Source of the DNA: Devosia sp.
GTDB taxonomy: Bacteria > Pseudomonadota > Alphaproteobacteria > Rhizobiales > Devosiaceae
DNA: 64,000 nucleotides
Assembly (NCBI GenBank): GCA_017794705.1
Contig: CP051235.1
Span: 311,010-375,009, forward strand
Direction: 5' to 3'
The notes beneath the pieces were generated by a model. The model saw nothing but the letters and a program-made list of their open reading frames with translations. It did not search any database and was not told where the DNA came from. Positions 47,849-55,755 of this stretch are shown one piece after another. The position numbers were made by a program, and so were the translations under genes. How positions within the stretch are numbered: the stretch's first letter is position 1; each line of letters starts with the position of its first letter.

Positions 47849-48997
47849 TTAGCCAGCCAACATTGGCATGGGATCGACTGGGCTGGCGCCCTGGCGCAAT
47901 TCAAAGTGCAGTTGCGGACGGTTGACGGAACCGGTCATGCCGATGGTCCCGATCGGATCGCCGCGTTCGATAACGTCTTCCTTGGCCACCGTGATGTCCT
48001 TGAGGTGGGCGTAGGCGGTGACATAGCCGTTCGAGTGACGGACCAGCACCAGGTTGCCGTAGCCGGGGACGTCGCTGCCGACGTAGATCACCGTGCCGTT
48101 TTCGGCGGCGCGGACGGCCGCGCCTTCGGGGGCTTCAATGTTGATGCCGGTTTCGCGGGAGCCAGCGAAATCAACGATCACGCGGCCCTGAACCGGCCAG
48201 CGGAAGTTGCCCGCGCTGGTGACGCTGGCGGGGTCGATGGAGGCTGTACGGGTTTCGGCCGGCGCGGGTGTGGCTGCCGGAGCCGGTGTTGCGGTCTGAT
48301 TTTGCTGGATCGAAGCGGTTGTGGTGGTGTCGGTCTGACCGCCGCGGGCCGCCAGAAGGTCGACGCGTCCGGGAATGATGAGTTTCTGGCCGACAAAGAT
48401 CTGGTCCGGCGCCGACATGGAATTGGCGCTGATGATGGCATTGGTTGTGACATCGTATCGGCGGGCAATGGCATAAAGCGATTCGCCGGGCTCGATGGTG
48501 TGCTGGAATGCACCTTCCGGAACGACGGAGAGATTGGGGGTCGATGGCGCCGCTGTCGGCGTCGCCGCGGAACGCGGTACTGAATTATCTGCAAACAGCG
48601 GAGATTCGGCTGGCTGTGCTTGCATGGTCTGGGGGCTCCCAACAGGGGTTGACTGAGGCAGGTCCGGAAGGGCCTGGGTACTGACGGAAGTGCTGTTTGC
48701 TGGAGGTAATGAGGCCACTTGTACCGAACCGCCCTCGCCGATGTTGGCAGGCGGCAGGTAGGGACCCGAGCCATTCTGACCCAGGGCGGAAGGCATTGAC
48801 TGTTGCAGGTTGCCCGCGCCGTTCGCTCCGGTGGATCCGGTAATCGTCGGGTCGGAAGAAGCCATAAATCCCGATCCGGATCCGAAGCTGGAACAGGCGG
48901 CAAGAGACGAAACACCGATTACCAGGCCGACAATTTGCGCGGTGGTCTTCAGCGATTGTCCGTACACACGGCTTCTCATCGGATTACTCATACTCAA
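47849..48997 (-). CDS. NlpD-like lipoprotein with LysM and degenerate LytM (M23) domain
   Basis: An outer-envelope lipoprotein of 382 residues. The lipobox SLAAC places the acylated Cys at residue 35. A Pro/Gln/Thr-rich linker follows, then a LysM peptidoglycan-binding domain (HTIEPGESLYAIARRYDV, about 163-212) and a LytM domain from about 275. Metal-site residues are only partly kept: the HxxxD motif is replaced by GSRETGINIEAP, whereas YAHL and LHFEL remain. As with NlpD/EnvC, it is probably not a protease but an amidase activator in daughter-cell separation. A CtrA-like site lies upstream. The pcm gene, which often sits between surE and nlpD, is absent. Confidence 0.92.
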   Translation of the reverse strand: MSMSNPMRSRVYGQSLKTTAQIVGLVIGVSSLAACSSFGSGSGFMASSDPTITGSTGANGAGNLQQSMPSALGQNGSGPYLPPANIGEGGSVQVASLPPANSTSVSTQALPDLPQSTPVGSPQTMQAQPAESPLFADNSVPRSAATPTAAPSTPNLSVVPEGAFQHTIEPGESLYAIARRYDVTTNAIISANSMSAPDQIFVGQKLIIPGRVDLLAARGGQTDTTTTASIQQNQTATPAPAATPAPAETRTASIDPASVTSAGNFRWPVQGRVIVDFAGSRETGINIEAPEGAAVRAAENGTVIYVGSDVPGYGNLVLVRHSNGYVTAYAHLKDITVAKEDVIERGDPIGTIGMTGSVNRPQLHFELRQGASPVDPMPMLAG

Positions 48998-49040
48998 CTA
49001 CACGACGCAGTCAGAGTAACCCGGTTTGGTAAATGTCGGC

Positions 49041-49055
49041 TTAAGGACAAATTAG
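49041..49055. promoter_or_regulatory. Candidate CtrA-type site upstream of the NlpD-like gene
   Basis: TTAA-GGACAAA-TTAG matches seven of eight conserved positions of the alphaproteobacterial cell-cycle box TTAA-N7-TTAA and lies 44-58 nt before the NlpD-like start. A short AT-rich motif like this can arise by chance, so the call is tentative. Confidence 0.4.
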
Positions 49056-49056
49056 A

Positions 49057-49079
49057 ACAGCATTAACCTCAAATGCTGT
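49057..49079 (-). terminator. Probable terminator after surE
   Basis: Perfect 8-bp stem ACAGCATT/AATGCTGT with a 7-nt loop. On the minus strand it is followed by TCTAATTTG, a modest T-rich tail, 11 nt after the surE stop. It separates surE from the NlpD-like gene, which then needs its own promoter. Confidence 0.65.
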
Positions 49080-49090
49080 GGACCGCTGAT

Positions 49091-49864
49091 CTAGCTGGAC
49101 AAATTCAGCTTGCCCGTCAGGCGGGTGATCTCGGTTCTGTCGGTGTGGTCGAGCACCAGCGGCGTGACTGTGATCGCGTCGGTCTCGAGCAGCGTGTGAA
49201 AATCCTTGCCCGGCTCGATTGGCTTTGGCGTCTCGGGGATGGTGACGAAGAATTTGCCGGCGTTCTCGCTGGCGTAGTAGCGGAACGCAGCCTGGGTAAA
49301 GCGCTGCTGCGGGACGAGTTCGATGCCCGCCACCTGGCTTCCGGGGCAGTGCGGGAAATTGACGTTGTAGTAGACGTCGCTACCGTTTGTTTCGGCGATC
49401 AGGGTTCGGATGAGGGCCGCGGCATGGATTTCGGAAGCCGACCAGTCAACTGGCCGCTGAAGGTTGTAATCCACGCCCTGGCTGAGGGCGATGCCGATGG
49501 CGCCGTGCAAGGCCCCTTCCCTTGCGCCGGCGAGCGTGCCGGAACAATGGATGATGTCGCCAAGGTTCTGGCCGTGATTGACCCCGGACAGAACCACATC
49601 CGGACCGCGATCTCCCATGAGGTGAGTGGCGCCCGTCACCACGCAGTCGGCCGGAGTGCCGGGGAGACAGAATTCCCGTTCGGCCCGCTGTTCGAGGGCG
49701 AGCTCGCGCCCGAGGGTGAAGCGGTGCCCTGCCCCGCTCTGGTTGCCGCTGGGCGCGACGACCCAGACATCGTCTGACAGTTCTGCCGCGATGCGCCGCA
49801 GTACTTTCAGGCCCGGTGCATCAATGCCGTCGTCGTTGGTGAGCAGAATGCGCGGACCGCTCAT
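49091..49864 (-). CDS. surE: 5'/3'-nucleotidase SurE
   Basis: Metal-dependent nucleoside monophosphate phosphatase linked to stress survival, 257 residues. The start is the ATG at 49864 ([20 protein letters not shown]); the longer frame upstream is antisense to serS sequence. The catalytic DD pair is in [11 protein letters not shown] at residues 8-18; [10 protein letters not shown] and [12 protein letters not shown] complete the metal and phosphate site. It overlaps serS by 4 nt. Confidence 0.96.
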   Translation of the reverse strand: MSGPRILLTNDDGIDAPGLKVLRRIAAELSDDVWVVAPSGNQSGAGHRFTLGRELALEQRAEREFCLPGTPADCVVTGATHLMGDRGPDVVLSGVNHGQNLGDIIHCSGTLAGAREGALHGAIGIALSQGVDYNLQRPVDWSASEIHAAALIRTLIAETNGSDVYYNVNFPHCPGSQVAGIELVPQQRFTQAAFRYYASENAGKFFVTIPETPKPIEPGKDFHTLLETDAITVTPLVLDHTDRTEITRLTGKLNLSS

Positions 49865-51141
49865 GCCGGCCCGTCGATCTGTTCCTGCCCGCCCATATAG
49901 GGACGCAGCACATCTGGAATGCGGATCGAGCCATCCTGCTGCTGGTAGTTTTCCATGACGGCAATCAGCGCGCGGCCAACGGCAACGCCCGAGCCATTGA
50001 GCGTGTGGACGTAGTCGAGGTCGCCGTCCTTGTTGCGGTAGCGGGCATTCATGCGGCGGGCCTGCCAGTCGCCGGCAACGGAAACGGAGGAGATTTCGCG
50101 GTAGGCATCCTGGCCGGGCAACCAAGCCTCGATGTCGAATGTGCGCTGCATGGTCGCTCCCATGTCGCCTGCGCAAAGGCGGAGGACGCGATAGGGAACA
50201 TCGAGCTTCTGCATGACATTTTCGGCGCAGGACAAAAGGTATTCCTGTTCCTCGTCGGACTTGTCGGGCGTTGTTACAGCGACCATTTCGACTTTCCAGA
50301 ACTGGTGCTGGCGCAGCATGCCGCGCGTGTCCTTGCCCGCCGAGCCGGCCTCGGCGCGGAAGCAAGGGGTGAGCGAGGTGACCCGCATGGGCAATTCAGC
50401 CGCGTCGACAATACTCTCGCGGACGAGATTGGTCAGCGAGACTTCAGATGTCGGGATCAGCCAACGGCCGTCCGTGGTGGCAAAAGCGTCTTCGGAGAAT
50501 TTGGGCAACTGTCCAGTTCCGTACAGTGCTTCCTCTCGCACCAGCAAAGGGGCCGACACTTCAGTGAACCCGTGTTCCTGCGTATGCAGATCAAGCATGA
50601 ACTGGCCGATGGCGCGCTCGAGACGGGCCAGATCGCGGCGGAGGACAACGAAGCGCGAGCCGGAGATTTTGGCGGCGGTTTCGAAATCCATGTGGCCGGC
50701 CGCTTCGCCAAGTTCCCAATGTTCTCTCGCTGCGAAGTTGAACTGCGTGGGTTCGGAGTAGTTGCCCCGCTCGACATTATCCGCTTCGCTACCCCCGTCA
50801 GGCACGTCGTCGCGCAGCAGGTTGGGCAATTGCAGCAGGGCGTCGGTAAGCGCCTCCGTCTGGGCGCGTTCCTTATCTTCGAGCGCCTGCACCTCATCCT
50901 TGAGCGAGCCGACCTCGGCCATAATGGCCTTGAACTTTTCTTCGTCGCCGGAGGCCTTGGCCTGGCCGATCTGCTTTGAGGCGGCGTTGCGTCTCTCCTG
51001 CAACGCGTTCATATCGGCAACGGTCTTGCGGCGGGCGTCGTCGAGTTCGAGCAATGCAGCCGACTGGGGCCCCAAACCGCGGCGGGACATGGAACGGTCA
51101 AACGTCTCGGCGTTGGCGCGAATCCATTTGATATCGAACAT
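49861..51141 (-). CDS. serS: Seryl-tRNA synthetase
   Basis: Charges tRNA-Ser, including the tRNA-Ser(UGA) in this window. It has 426 residues from the ATG at 51141 ([20 protein letters not shown]); upstream in-frame codons lie in intergenic DNA. The N-terminal coiled-coil arm spans about 30-105 ([20 protein letters not shown]). The class II core has [10 protein letters not shown] (motif 2 region), [20 protein letters not shown] and a C-terminal motif 3 with [20 protein letters not shown]. It overlaps surE by 4 nt and follows tatC by 75 nt. Confidence 0.97.
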   Translation of the reverse strand: MFDIKWIRANAETFDRSMSRRGLGPQSAALLELDDARRKTVADMNALQERRNAASKQIGQAKASGDEEKFKAIMAEVGSLKDEVQALEDKERAQTEALTDALLQLPNLLRDDVPDGGSEADNVERGNYSEPTQFNFAAREHWELGEAAGHMDFETAAKISGSRFVVLRRDLARLERAIGQFMLDLHTQEHGFTEVSAPLLVREEALYGTGQLPKFSEDAFATTDGRWLIPTSEVSLTNLVRESIVDAAELPMRVTSLTPCFRAEAGSAGKDTRGMLRQHQFWKVEMVAVTTPDKSDEEQEYLLSCAENVMQKLDVPYRVLRLCAGDMGATMQRTFDIEAWLPGQDAYREISSVSVAGDWQARRMNARYRNKDGDLDYVHTLNGSGVAVGRALIAVMENYQQQDGSIRIPDVLRPYMGGQEQIDGPA

Positions 51142-51216
51142 GTCTTTTACCGGCTCAGATGCCGGCCCCTTGAATCGGTTGGCGGGATAAGTTGATGCCG
51201 GAAAACCCGGCAATCC

Positions 51217-52059
51217 TCAAGACGAGGATTCGGAAGTCTCAAGTCCCTCGACAGGTGGGCGGTTGCGCTCGATCCACCTCACCGAGAAGATCGACAACTC
51301 GTAGAGCAGCAACATCGGAAGGGCCAGCCCGAGCTGGGAAATCGGATCAGGTGGCGTAAGAAAGGCCGCAACGATCAGAACGCCGACGATCGCATATTTG
51401 CGCCAGGTCTTGAGCTGATTAGAGGTGACCAGTTCGATCCGGGCCAGAAGGGTCAGCACGACCGGCAGTTGGAAACAAACGCCGAAAGCGAGGATCAGCG
51501 TCATGATCAACCCGAGATACTCGCTGACCCGGGGCAGCATTTCGATGGTTGCAGCCGTTCCGCCGCCGCCTTCCATGGACAGGAAGAACCTCAGCGCCAG
51601 CGGCAGCACACCATAAAACATCACTGCGGCGCCAATGACGAAGAAGATCGGCGTTGCGATCAGATAGGGTAAAAATGCATATCGCTCTTTTTTGTACAGG
51701 CCGGGCGCGACGAAGGCATAGATCTGAGAGGCGATGACTGGAAATGCAAGAAACACGGCGCCGAACAAGGCCAATGTCAGCTTGGTGAAGAAGAACTCCT
51801 GTGGGGCGGTATAGATCAGCCGGACCTCGCGCATGCCGTCGGTGGCGGTCTTGAAAGGGGTCAGCAGGAACTCATAGAGCCAGTCGGCGGCAAAGAAACA
51901 ACCAACGAACAGCACGGCAATGGCGCTCAGCGACCAGATCAGCCGCGTGCGCAACTCGGTGAGATGCTCGATCAGCGTGGCTTCGGTGCCCGCCAGTTCG
52001 TCTTCTTCAGCCGCGGCATTTTCACCGGAAGCCGCAGCCCTGGCCTTGTCCGCACTCAT
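51217..52059 (-). CDS. tatC: Twin-arginine translocase subunit TatC
   Basis: Six-helix receptor of the Tat system for folded proteins, 280 residues. The cytoplasmic N-terminus carries an acidic extension (AAAEEDELAGTEATLIEHLT), then the invariant HLTELRTRLIWS, the EFFFTKLTLALFGAVFLAFP region and PPDPISQLGLALPMLLLYEL. Tat substrates bind the first cytoplasmic loop and N-terminus. It overlaps tatB by 4 nt. Confidence 0.97.
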   Translation of the reverse strand: MSADKARAAASGENAAAEEDELAGTEATLIEHLTELRTRLIWSLSAIAVLFVGCFFAADWLYEFLLTPFKTATDGMREVRLIYTAPQEFFFTKLTLALFGAVFLAFPVIASQIYAFVAPGLYKKERYAFLPYLIATPIFFVIGAAVMFYGVLPLALRFFLSMEGGGGTAATIEMLPRVSEYLGLIMTLILAFGVCFQLPVVLTLLARIELVTSNQLKTWRKYAIVGVLIVAAFLTPPDPISQLGLALPMLLLYELSIFSVRWIERNRPPVEGLETSESSS

Positions 52060-52748
52060 GTCGAGGCACCATCCGCATCAGTGGTGGCTGTCTGGCGCCG
52101 GGCGCGGGTGGTCTTTGCAGTGGGTTTTTTGGCGGCGGGCTTCTTGGCCGCAGGTTTTTTCGTGGCGGGCTTGCTTTCTGCTGATGTGACGGCAGCCGGT
52201 TTTGTTGCCGGTTTTCTTGCAGCCGGTTTTTTCGCTGCGGCTTTGGGTTTTGCGGTTTTGGGTTTGGCCGCCGCGGCAGCGGGTGCGGCCGCTTCCGCCG
52301 CCTCGGCCTTGACCGGGGCCAGCGCCTCGGATTGTGCCTTGCGCATAGCTTCGGTCATGGCGTCCCTGGCGTTCTTGCCCGCCTCGTCGACGGATGCCGG
52401 CATGCCCGCTGCCTTGCGGATTTCCGAAGTGACATCCTCTACCTTAGGGTCGGCCGGTTTCAGCGCACCCGAGGGTTTGACCGAGCCGTCGGTGCCAATC
52501 GAATTGAAGTCTTTCTGGATGTCCTGCTTTATGCTGGTGAGCGGGTTGGTGACCGATTTCTTGAGATCCTTGATCTCATCGACAGCCACGGCCTTGTTGA
52601 TCTCCTGGCGGAAATCATTGCCCATGCGCCGGAGCTGGCCAGCAAACTTGCCAACCTGCTGCAACATTGCAGGCAGGTCTTTCGGGCCCACGACGATCAG
52701 TGCGATCGCCGCAATGAGCATCATCTCGGTCCAGCCGATACTCAGCAT
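52056..52748 (-). CDS. tatB: Twin-arginine translocase subunit TatB with Lys/Ala/Pro-rich tail
   Basis: Tat component that passes substrates with TatC, 230 residues. The TatB core is normal: GWTEMMLIAAIALIVVGPKD as the membrane helix plus hinge, then the amphipathic helix LQQVGKFAGQLRRMGNDFRQ. From about residue 140 the protein becomes a Lys/Ala/Pro-rich repeat (KPKTAKPKAAAKKPAARKPA, later KKPAAKKPAAKKPTAK) resembling histone H1 tails. E. coli TatB is 171 residues without such a tail. The tail is expected to be cytoplasmic and disordered. It lies 35 nt after tatA. Confidence 0.95.
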   Translation of the reverse strand: MLSIGWTEMMLIAAIALIVVGPKDLPAMLQQVGKFAGQLRRMGNDFRQEINKAVAVDEIKDLKKSVTNPLTSIKQDIQKDFNSIGTDGSVKPSGALKPADPKVEDVTSEIRKAAGMPASVDEAGKNARDAMTEAMRKAQSEALAPVKAEAAEAAAPAAAAAKPKTAKPKAAAKKPAARKPATKPAAVTSAESKPATKKPAAKKPAAKKPTAKTTRARRQTATTDADGAST

Positions 52749-52783
52749 GTCAAAAGCCTTGTTAAGTGCGCGTCACCCCGCCA

Positions 52784-52978
52784 TCAGGCGTCGGTGGTTT
52801 TCTCCGGCTCTTTGGTGGCGTCGATCTGCGCCGCAGGCTTTTCCTCGTCCTTCATGCCTTTTTGGAAGGCACGGATGCCGGTGGCCACTTCGCCCATCAT
52901 GCCGGCAATCTTTCCGCGACCGAACAGCAGCAGCACCGCCACCACGATCACGACAATACCCCAGAAACCAGGATTCAT
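52784..52978 (-). CDS. tatA: Twin-arginine translocase subunit TatA
   Basis: A 64-residue pore-forming component of the Tat system. A strong AAGGAGG lies 6 nt before the ATG. The membrane helix is WGIVVIVVAVLLLFGRGKIA with the FGRGK hinge, followed by an amphipathic helix (VATGIRAFQKGMKDEE). It lies 58 nt downstream of an unrelated ABC ATPase gene rather than directly after scpB. Confidence 0.97.
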   Translation of the reverse strand: MNPGFWGIVVIVVAVLLLFGRGKIAGMMGEVATGIRAFQKGMKDEEKPAAQIDATKEPEKTTDA

Positions 52979-53036
52979 TAGTTCCTCCTTTTGCGCCCGT
53001 CATCGCGGGCTGCACATGTGAGTACCACAGATATTG

Positions 53037-54158
53037 TCAATCCGGGTCAAAAACAAGGACGTGCTCGGCATTCAGCCGCAGCATTATGTCACTTCCCGGC
53101 TTGAGGTTAATGTCGGACCGCCTTCTGAGGTGAATGGGCTCGTCGACCCCGGCCACCTGCACCTCGAACAGGTCCACACCAAGGGCCTCGCGCTTGGAGA
53201 CGACACGCCCCGGAATCCCTTCGCCTTTGGTCACCACATCGAGTGCGCCCAGGGGACGTACGGCGACGACGACCTGCGCGCCATCGGCCCTGCCCTCGAC
53301 CGTCATTTTTCCAAGTGGCGTTTCGACCACACCGCCCATCACTTGTGCCGAAATTTCCGTGAGCGGCGAGAAGAACCGCGCCGCACCCAGGTCTGCCGGC
53401 TTGCGGTAGATCTCGGCAGCCGTGTCGACCTGCACAATCCTGCCGTCGCGCAACAGGGCGATCCGGTCGCCCAACACCATGGCCTCTTCGGGGTCGTGGG
53501 TGACGATGAGCGTTGTCGCGCGGGTTTCGCGCAGGATCGCCAGCGTCTCGTTGCGCACGGTCTCCCGAAGGCGGGCATCCAGGCTGGAAAAGGGCTCGTC
53601 CAGCATGAGTATGCCGGGGCGCGGTGCGAAGGTGCGCGCAAGCGCGAGACGTTGCTGCTGACCGCCTGAAAGCATATGTGGATAGGACGTTTCACGGTCA
53701 CCGAGCCCGACACGCTTCAGGGCGACGCGGGCCTGCGCCAAGGCTTCCCGGCGCCCCAGATCGCTGAGGCCGAAAGCAGCGTTCTGCAGGGCGGTCATGT
53801 GCGGGAACAGGGCGAAATCCTGGAACATGAGGCCCACGCCACGGCGTTGCGGCTCCATGTGATAGCCAGCGCTTGAAACCAGGGTGCCGTTGACCCGGAC
53901 TTCCCCTTTTTCGATGCGCTGAATGCCGGCGGCGACACGCAGCATTGTCGACTTGCCGGACCCACTTTCGCCCAGCAGGCAAACGATCTCGCCCGGCACG
54001 AGCGGGAGCGTGACGCCCTTCAGGATGTGGCGGTCGCCGATGCTGACATGGACGTCCTCAAAGGTCAGCGCGGCGGCGATGCTGACGCCTGCGGTGCCGC
54101 GTGGGCCCCACTGCCCGGCCGGTCGCCCGGGACGCGGTGCGGATTGGAGTTCAGCCAC
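53037..54158 (-). CDS. ABC transporter ATP-binding protein (FbpC/PotA type), orphan
   Basis: A 373-residue ATPase starting at a GTG whose first base is the last base of the scpB stop (TAGTG). Walker A is LGESGSGKST near residue 58, the signature is LSGGQQQRLALAR near 164, Walker B is ILMLDEPFSSLD near 184 and the switch His is in IVTHDPEEAM. After about residue 260 there is a TOBE domain, as in iron (FbpC), polyamine or spermidine importers. No permease or binding-protein gene is nearby, so partners must be elsewhere. It is inserted in an otherwise conserved scpB-tatA junction. Confidence 0.9.
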   Translation of the reverse strand: MAELQSAPRPGRPAGQWGPRGTAGVSIAAALTFEDVHVSIGDRHILKGVTLPLVPGEIVCLLGESGSGKSTMLRVAAGIQRIEKGEVRVNGTLVSSAGYHMEPQRRGVGLMFQDFALFPHMTALQNAAFGLSDLGRREALAQARVALKRVGLGDRETSYPHMLSGGQQQRLALARTFAPRPGILMLDEPFSSLDARLRETVRNETLAILRETRATTLIVTHDPEEAMVLGDRIALLRDGRIVQVDTAAEIYRKPADLGAARFFSPLTEISAQVMGGVVETPLGKMTVEGRADGAQVVVAVRPLGALDVVTKGEGIPGRVVSKREALGVDLFEVQVAGVDEPIHLRRRSDINLKPGSDIMLRLNAEHVLVFDPD

Positions 54159-54829
54159 TATTCGTCTTCATCCGCATCGCCGAAGTCGCCTTCATCAAGC
54201 GGGTCTTCATCGTCGCGCAACGCTCCGTCGAAGGGCAGCGGTATCTGCATGTCGGGCGGCAGGCGATTGGAGAGCAATCCGGCGCCCTTGAGTTCCTCCA
54301 GACCCGGAAGGTCCGACAGGGCTTCGAGATTGAAGTGATCCAGAAAACCTTCGGTTGTGCCATAGGTCACCGGGCGGCCGGGTGTGCGCCGGCGTCCGCG
54401 CATGCGGACCCAGTCCGCTTCCATGAGGGTGTCAAGCGTCCCCTTGCCGGTCTGCACGCCGCGAATCTCTTCGATTTCCGCGCGCGTGACCGGCTGGTGG
54501 TAGGCAATGATGGAGAGGGTTTCGAGAGCGGCGCGCGACAAGGGGCGCGTATTGGTTTCCTCGCGCCGCAACAGGAACGCAAGGTCCTCAGCGGTACGAA
54601 AGGCCCACTTGTCACCACGCCGCACGAGGTTCACGCCCTTGTCGGCGTACTGGGCAACCAGGTCGGCCATCAACAAATCCAGATCAGCCTCGTCGGAAAC
54701 GAAGGGGCGCAGTTCAGCGGTGCCCAGGGGCGTTTCGGAAGCGAACAACAGGGCTTCCAGAATTCGCAGATTGCGCTGCCTGATATCCTGATGTTCCGCC
54801 GGCTCGGGGGCAGCGTTGGTGTCGTTCAT
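54158..54829 (-). CDS. scpB: Segregation and condensation protein B (ScpB)
   Basis: Winged-helix partner of the SMC-ScpA condensin, 223 residues. I start at the ATG at 54829 (MNDTNAAPEPAEHQDIRQRN); upstream in-frame sequence is inside scpA. Two winged-helix domains cover about 20-180, with RILEALLFASETPL, ETLSIIAYHQPVTRAEIEEI and the RGVQTGKGTLDTLMEADWV signature. The C-terminus is very acidic (DEDPLDEGDFGDADEDE). It lies 14 nt after scpA. Confidence 0.94.
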   Translation of the reverse strand: MNDTNAAPEPAEHQDIRQRNLRILEALLFASETPLGTAELRPFVSDEADLDLLMADLVAQYADKGVNLVRRGDKWAFRTAEDLAFLLRREETNTRPLSRAALETLSIIAYHQPVTRAEIEEIRGVQTGKGTLDTLMEADWVRMRGRRRTPGRPVTYGTTEGFLDHFNLEALSDLPGLEELKGAGLLSNRLPPDMQIPLPFDGALRDDEDPLDEGDFGDADEDE

Positions 54830-54843
54830 CGCCTGGTGACTCC

Positions 54844-55635
54844 TCAGGGCCGCTCGGACTGGCGGCGGCGCATCAACAAGGGGCCAAAGGCCAGGGTCTG
54901 GCGCAACTCCAACTGCCCTTCGCGCACCAGCTCGAGCGTGGCGCTGAAGCTGGAGGCCAGCACGGTAGCCCGTTCGGCGGGTGTGGCCAGGTATTCGGCA
55001 AGGTAGCCATCTAGCGCTACCCATTCGGTGCTGGTGCCGACCAGCCGTTCAAGAATGGCGCGGGCTTCCGCGAGTGACCAGACGCTGCGCCGGGTGGGCT
55101 GGTAATCGCTGACAATGCCACGCTCACGGATGGAGCCGTAGGCCTTGAGCAATTCGTAGAGGCTCGCCTCCCATATCTGGGTACGCGAGATATTGATGGG
55201 TTCGCCGTCGCCCCGGGCAAAGATCTGCTGGGCCAGTTTGGGCCGGGCCATCAGCTGGCGGGCGGCGTCACGCATCGCTTCCAGCCGTTTGAGGCGGAAC
55301 TGCAGCATCGCGGCCATCATCTCGCCGCTGGGCTCGTCGTCATCGACGCTCTGGGGCACCATCAAGCGGCTCTTGAGGTAGGCGAGCCAGGCGGCCATCA
55401 CCAGATAGTCGGCGGCAACCTCAATGCGCTTCTGGCGTACTTTTTCGATGAACCCGAGATATTGTTCTGCGAGGGCCAGAACCGAAATCTGGGCCAGATC
55501 GACCTTCTGGCGGCGCGCCATTTCCAGCAGCAGGTCGAGTGGGCCCTCGAAGCCGTTGACGTCGACATAAAGCACGTCGTCCGGCGCGCTTTGCGGGGCC
55601 GGATCCTCAAACCAATCTTTGTCGAGTGCGTTCAT
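54844..55635 (-). CDS. scpA: Segregation and condensation protein A (ScpA)
   Basis: Kleisin subunit of bacterial condensin, 263 residues from the ATG at 55635 (MNALDKDWFEDPAPQSAPDD). The N-terminal kleisin motif is VDVNGFEGPLDLLLEMARRQ near residues 24-43, followed by KVDLAQISVLALAEQYLGFI and YLVMAAWLAYLKSRLMVP; the C-terminal winged helix is about 180-255. The ATG is 120 nt past the SPOR gene stop; nagZ, which usually fills this junction in related genomes, is missing. Confidence 0.94.
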   Translation of the reverse strand: MNALDKDWFEDPAPQSAPDDVLYVDVNGFEGPLDLLLEMARRQKVDLAQISVLALAEQYLGFIEKVRQKRIEVAADYLVMAAWLAYLKSRLMVPQSVDDDEPSGEMMAAMLQFRLKRLEAMRDAARQLMARPKLAQQIFARGDGEPINISRTQIWEASLYELLKAYGSIRERGIVSDYQPTRRSVWSLAEARAILERLVGTSTEWVALDGYLAEYLATPAERATVLASSFSATLELVREGQLELRQTLAFGPLLMRRRQSERP

Positions 55636-55755
55636 TGCCGATTTTGTTCCGGGCCCGTTGCGGACGGGGCCAAATGTCACCTTTGCTCAACCCGAGGTCA
55701 AGCGTGCGGGCCGTGCGTTCCCAAGCAATTCGCCCGTCCTGGCTGCATTGCGGGG

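Noticed and set aside
49865-50365. N-terminal extension of SurE to 424 residues
   Set aside because: It lies out of frame within serS and is Arg/Pro-rich; the SurE family begins at the ATG at 49864.
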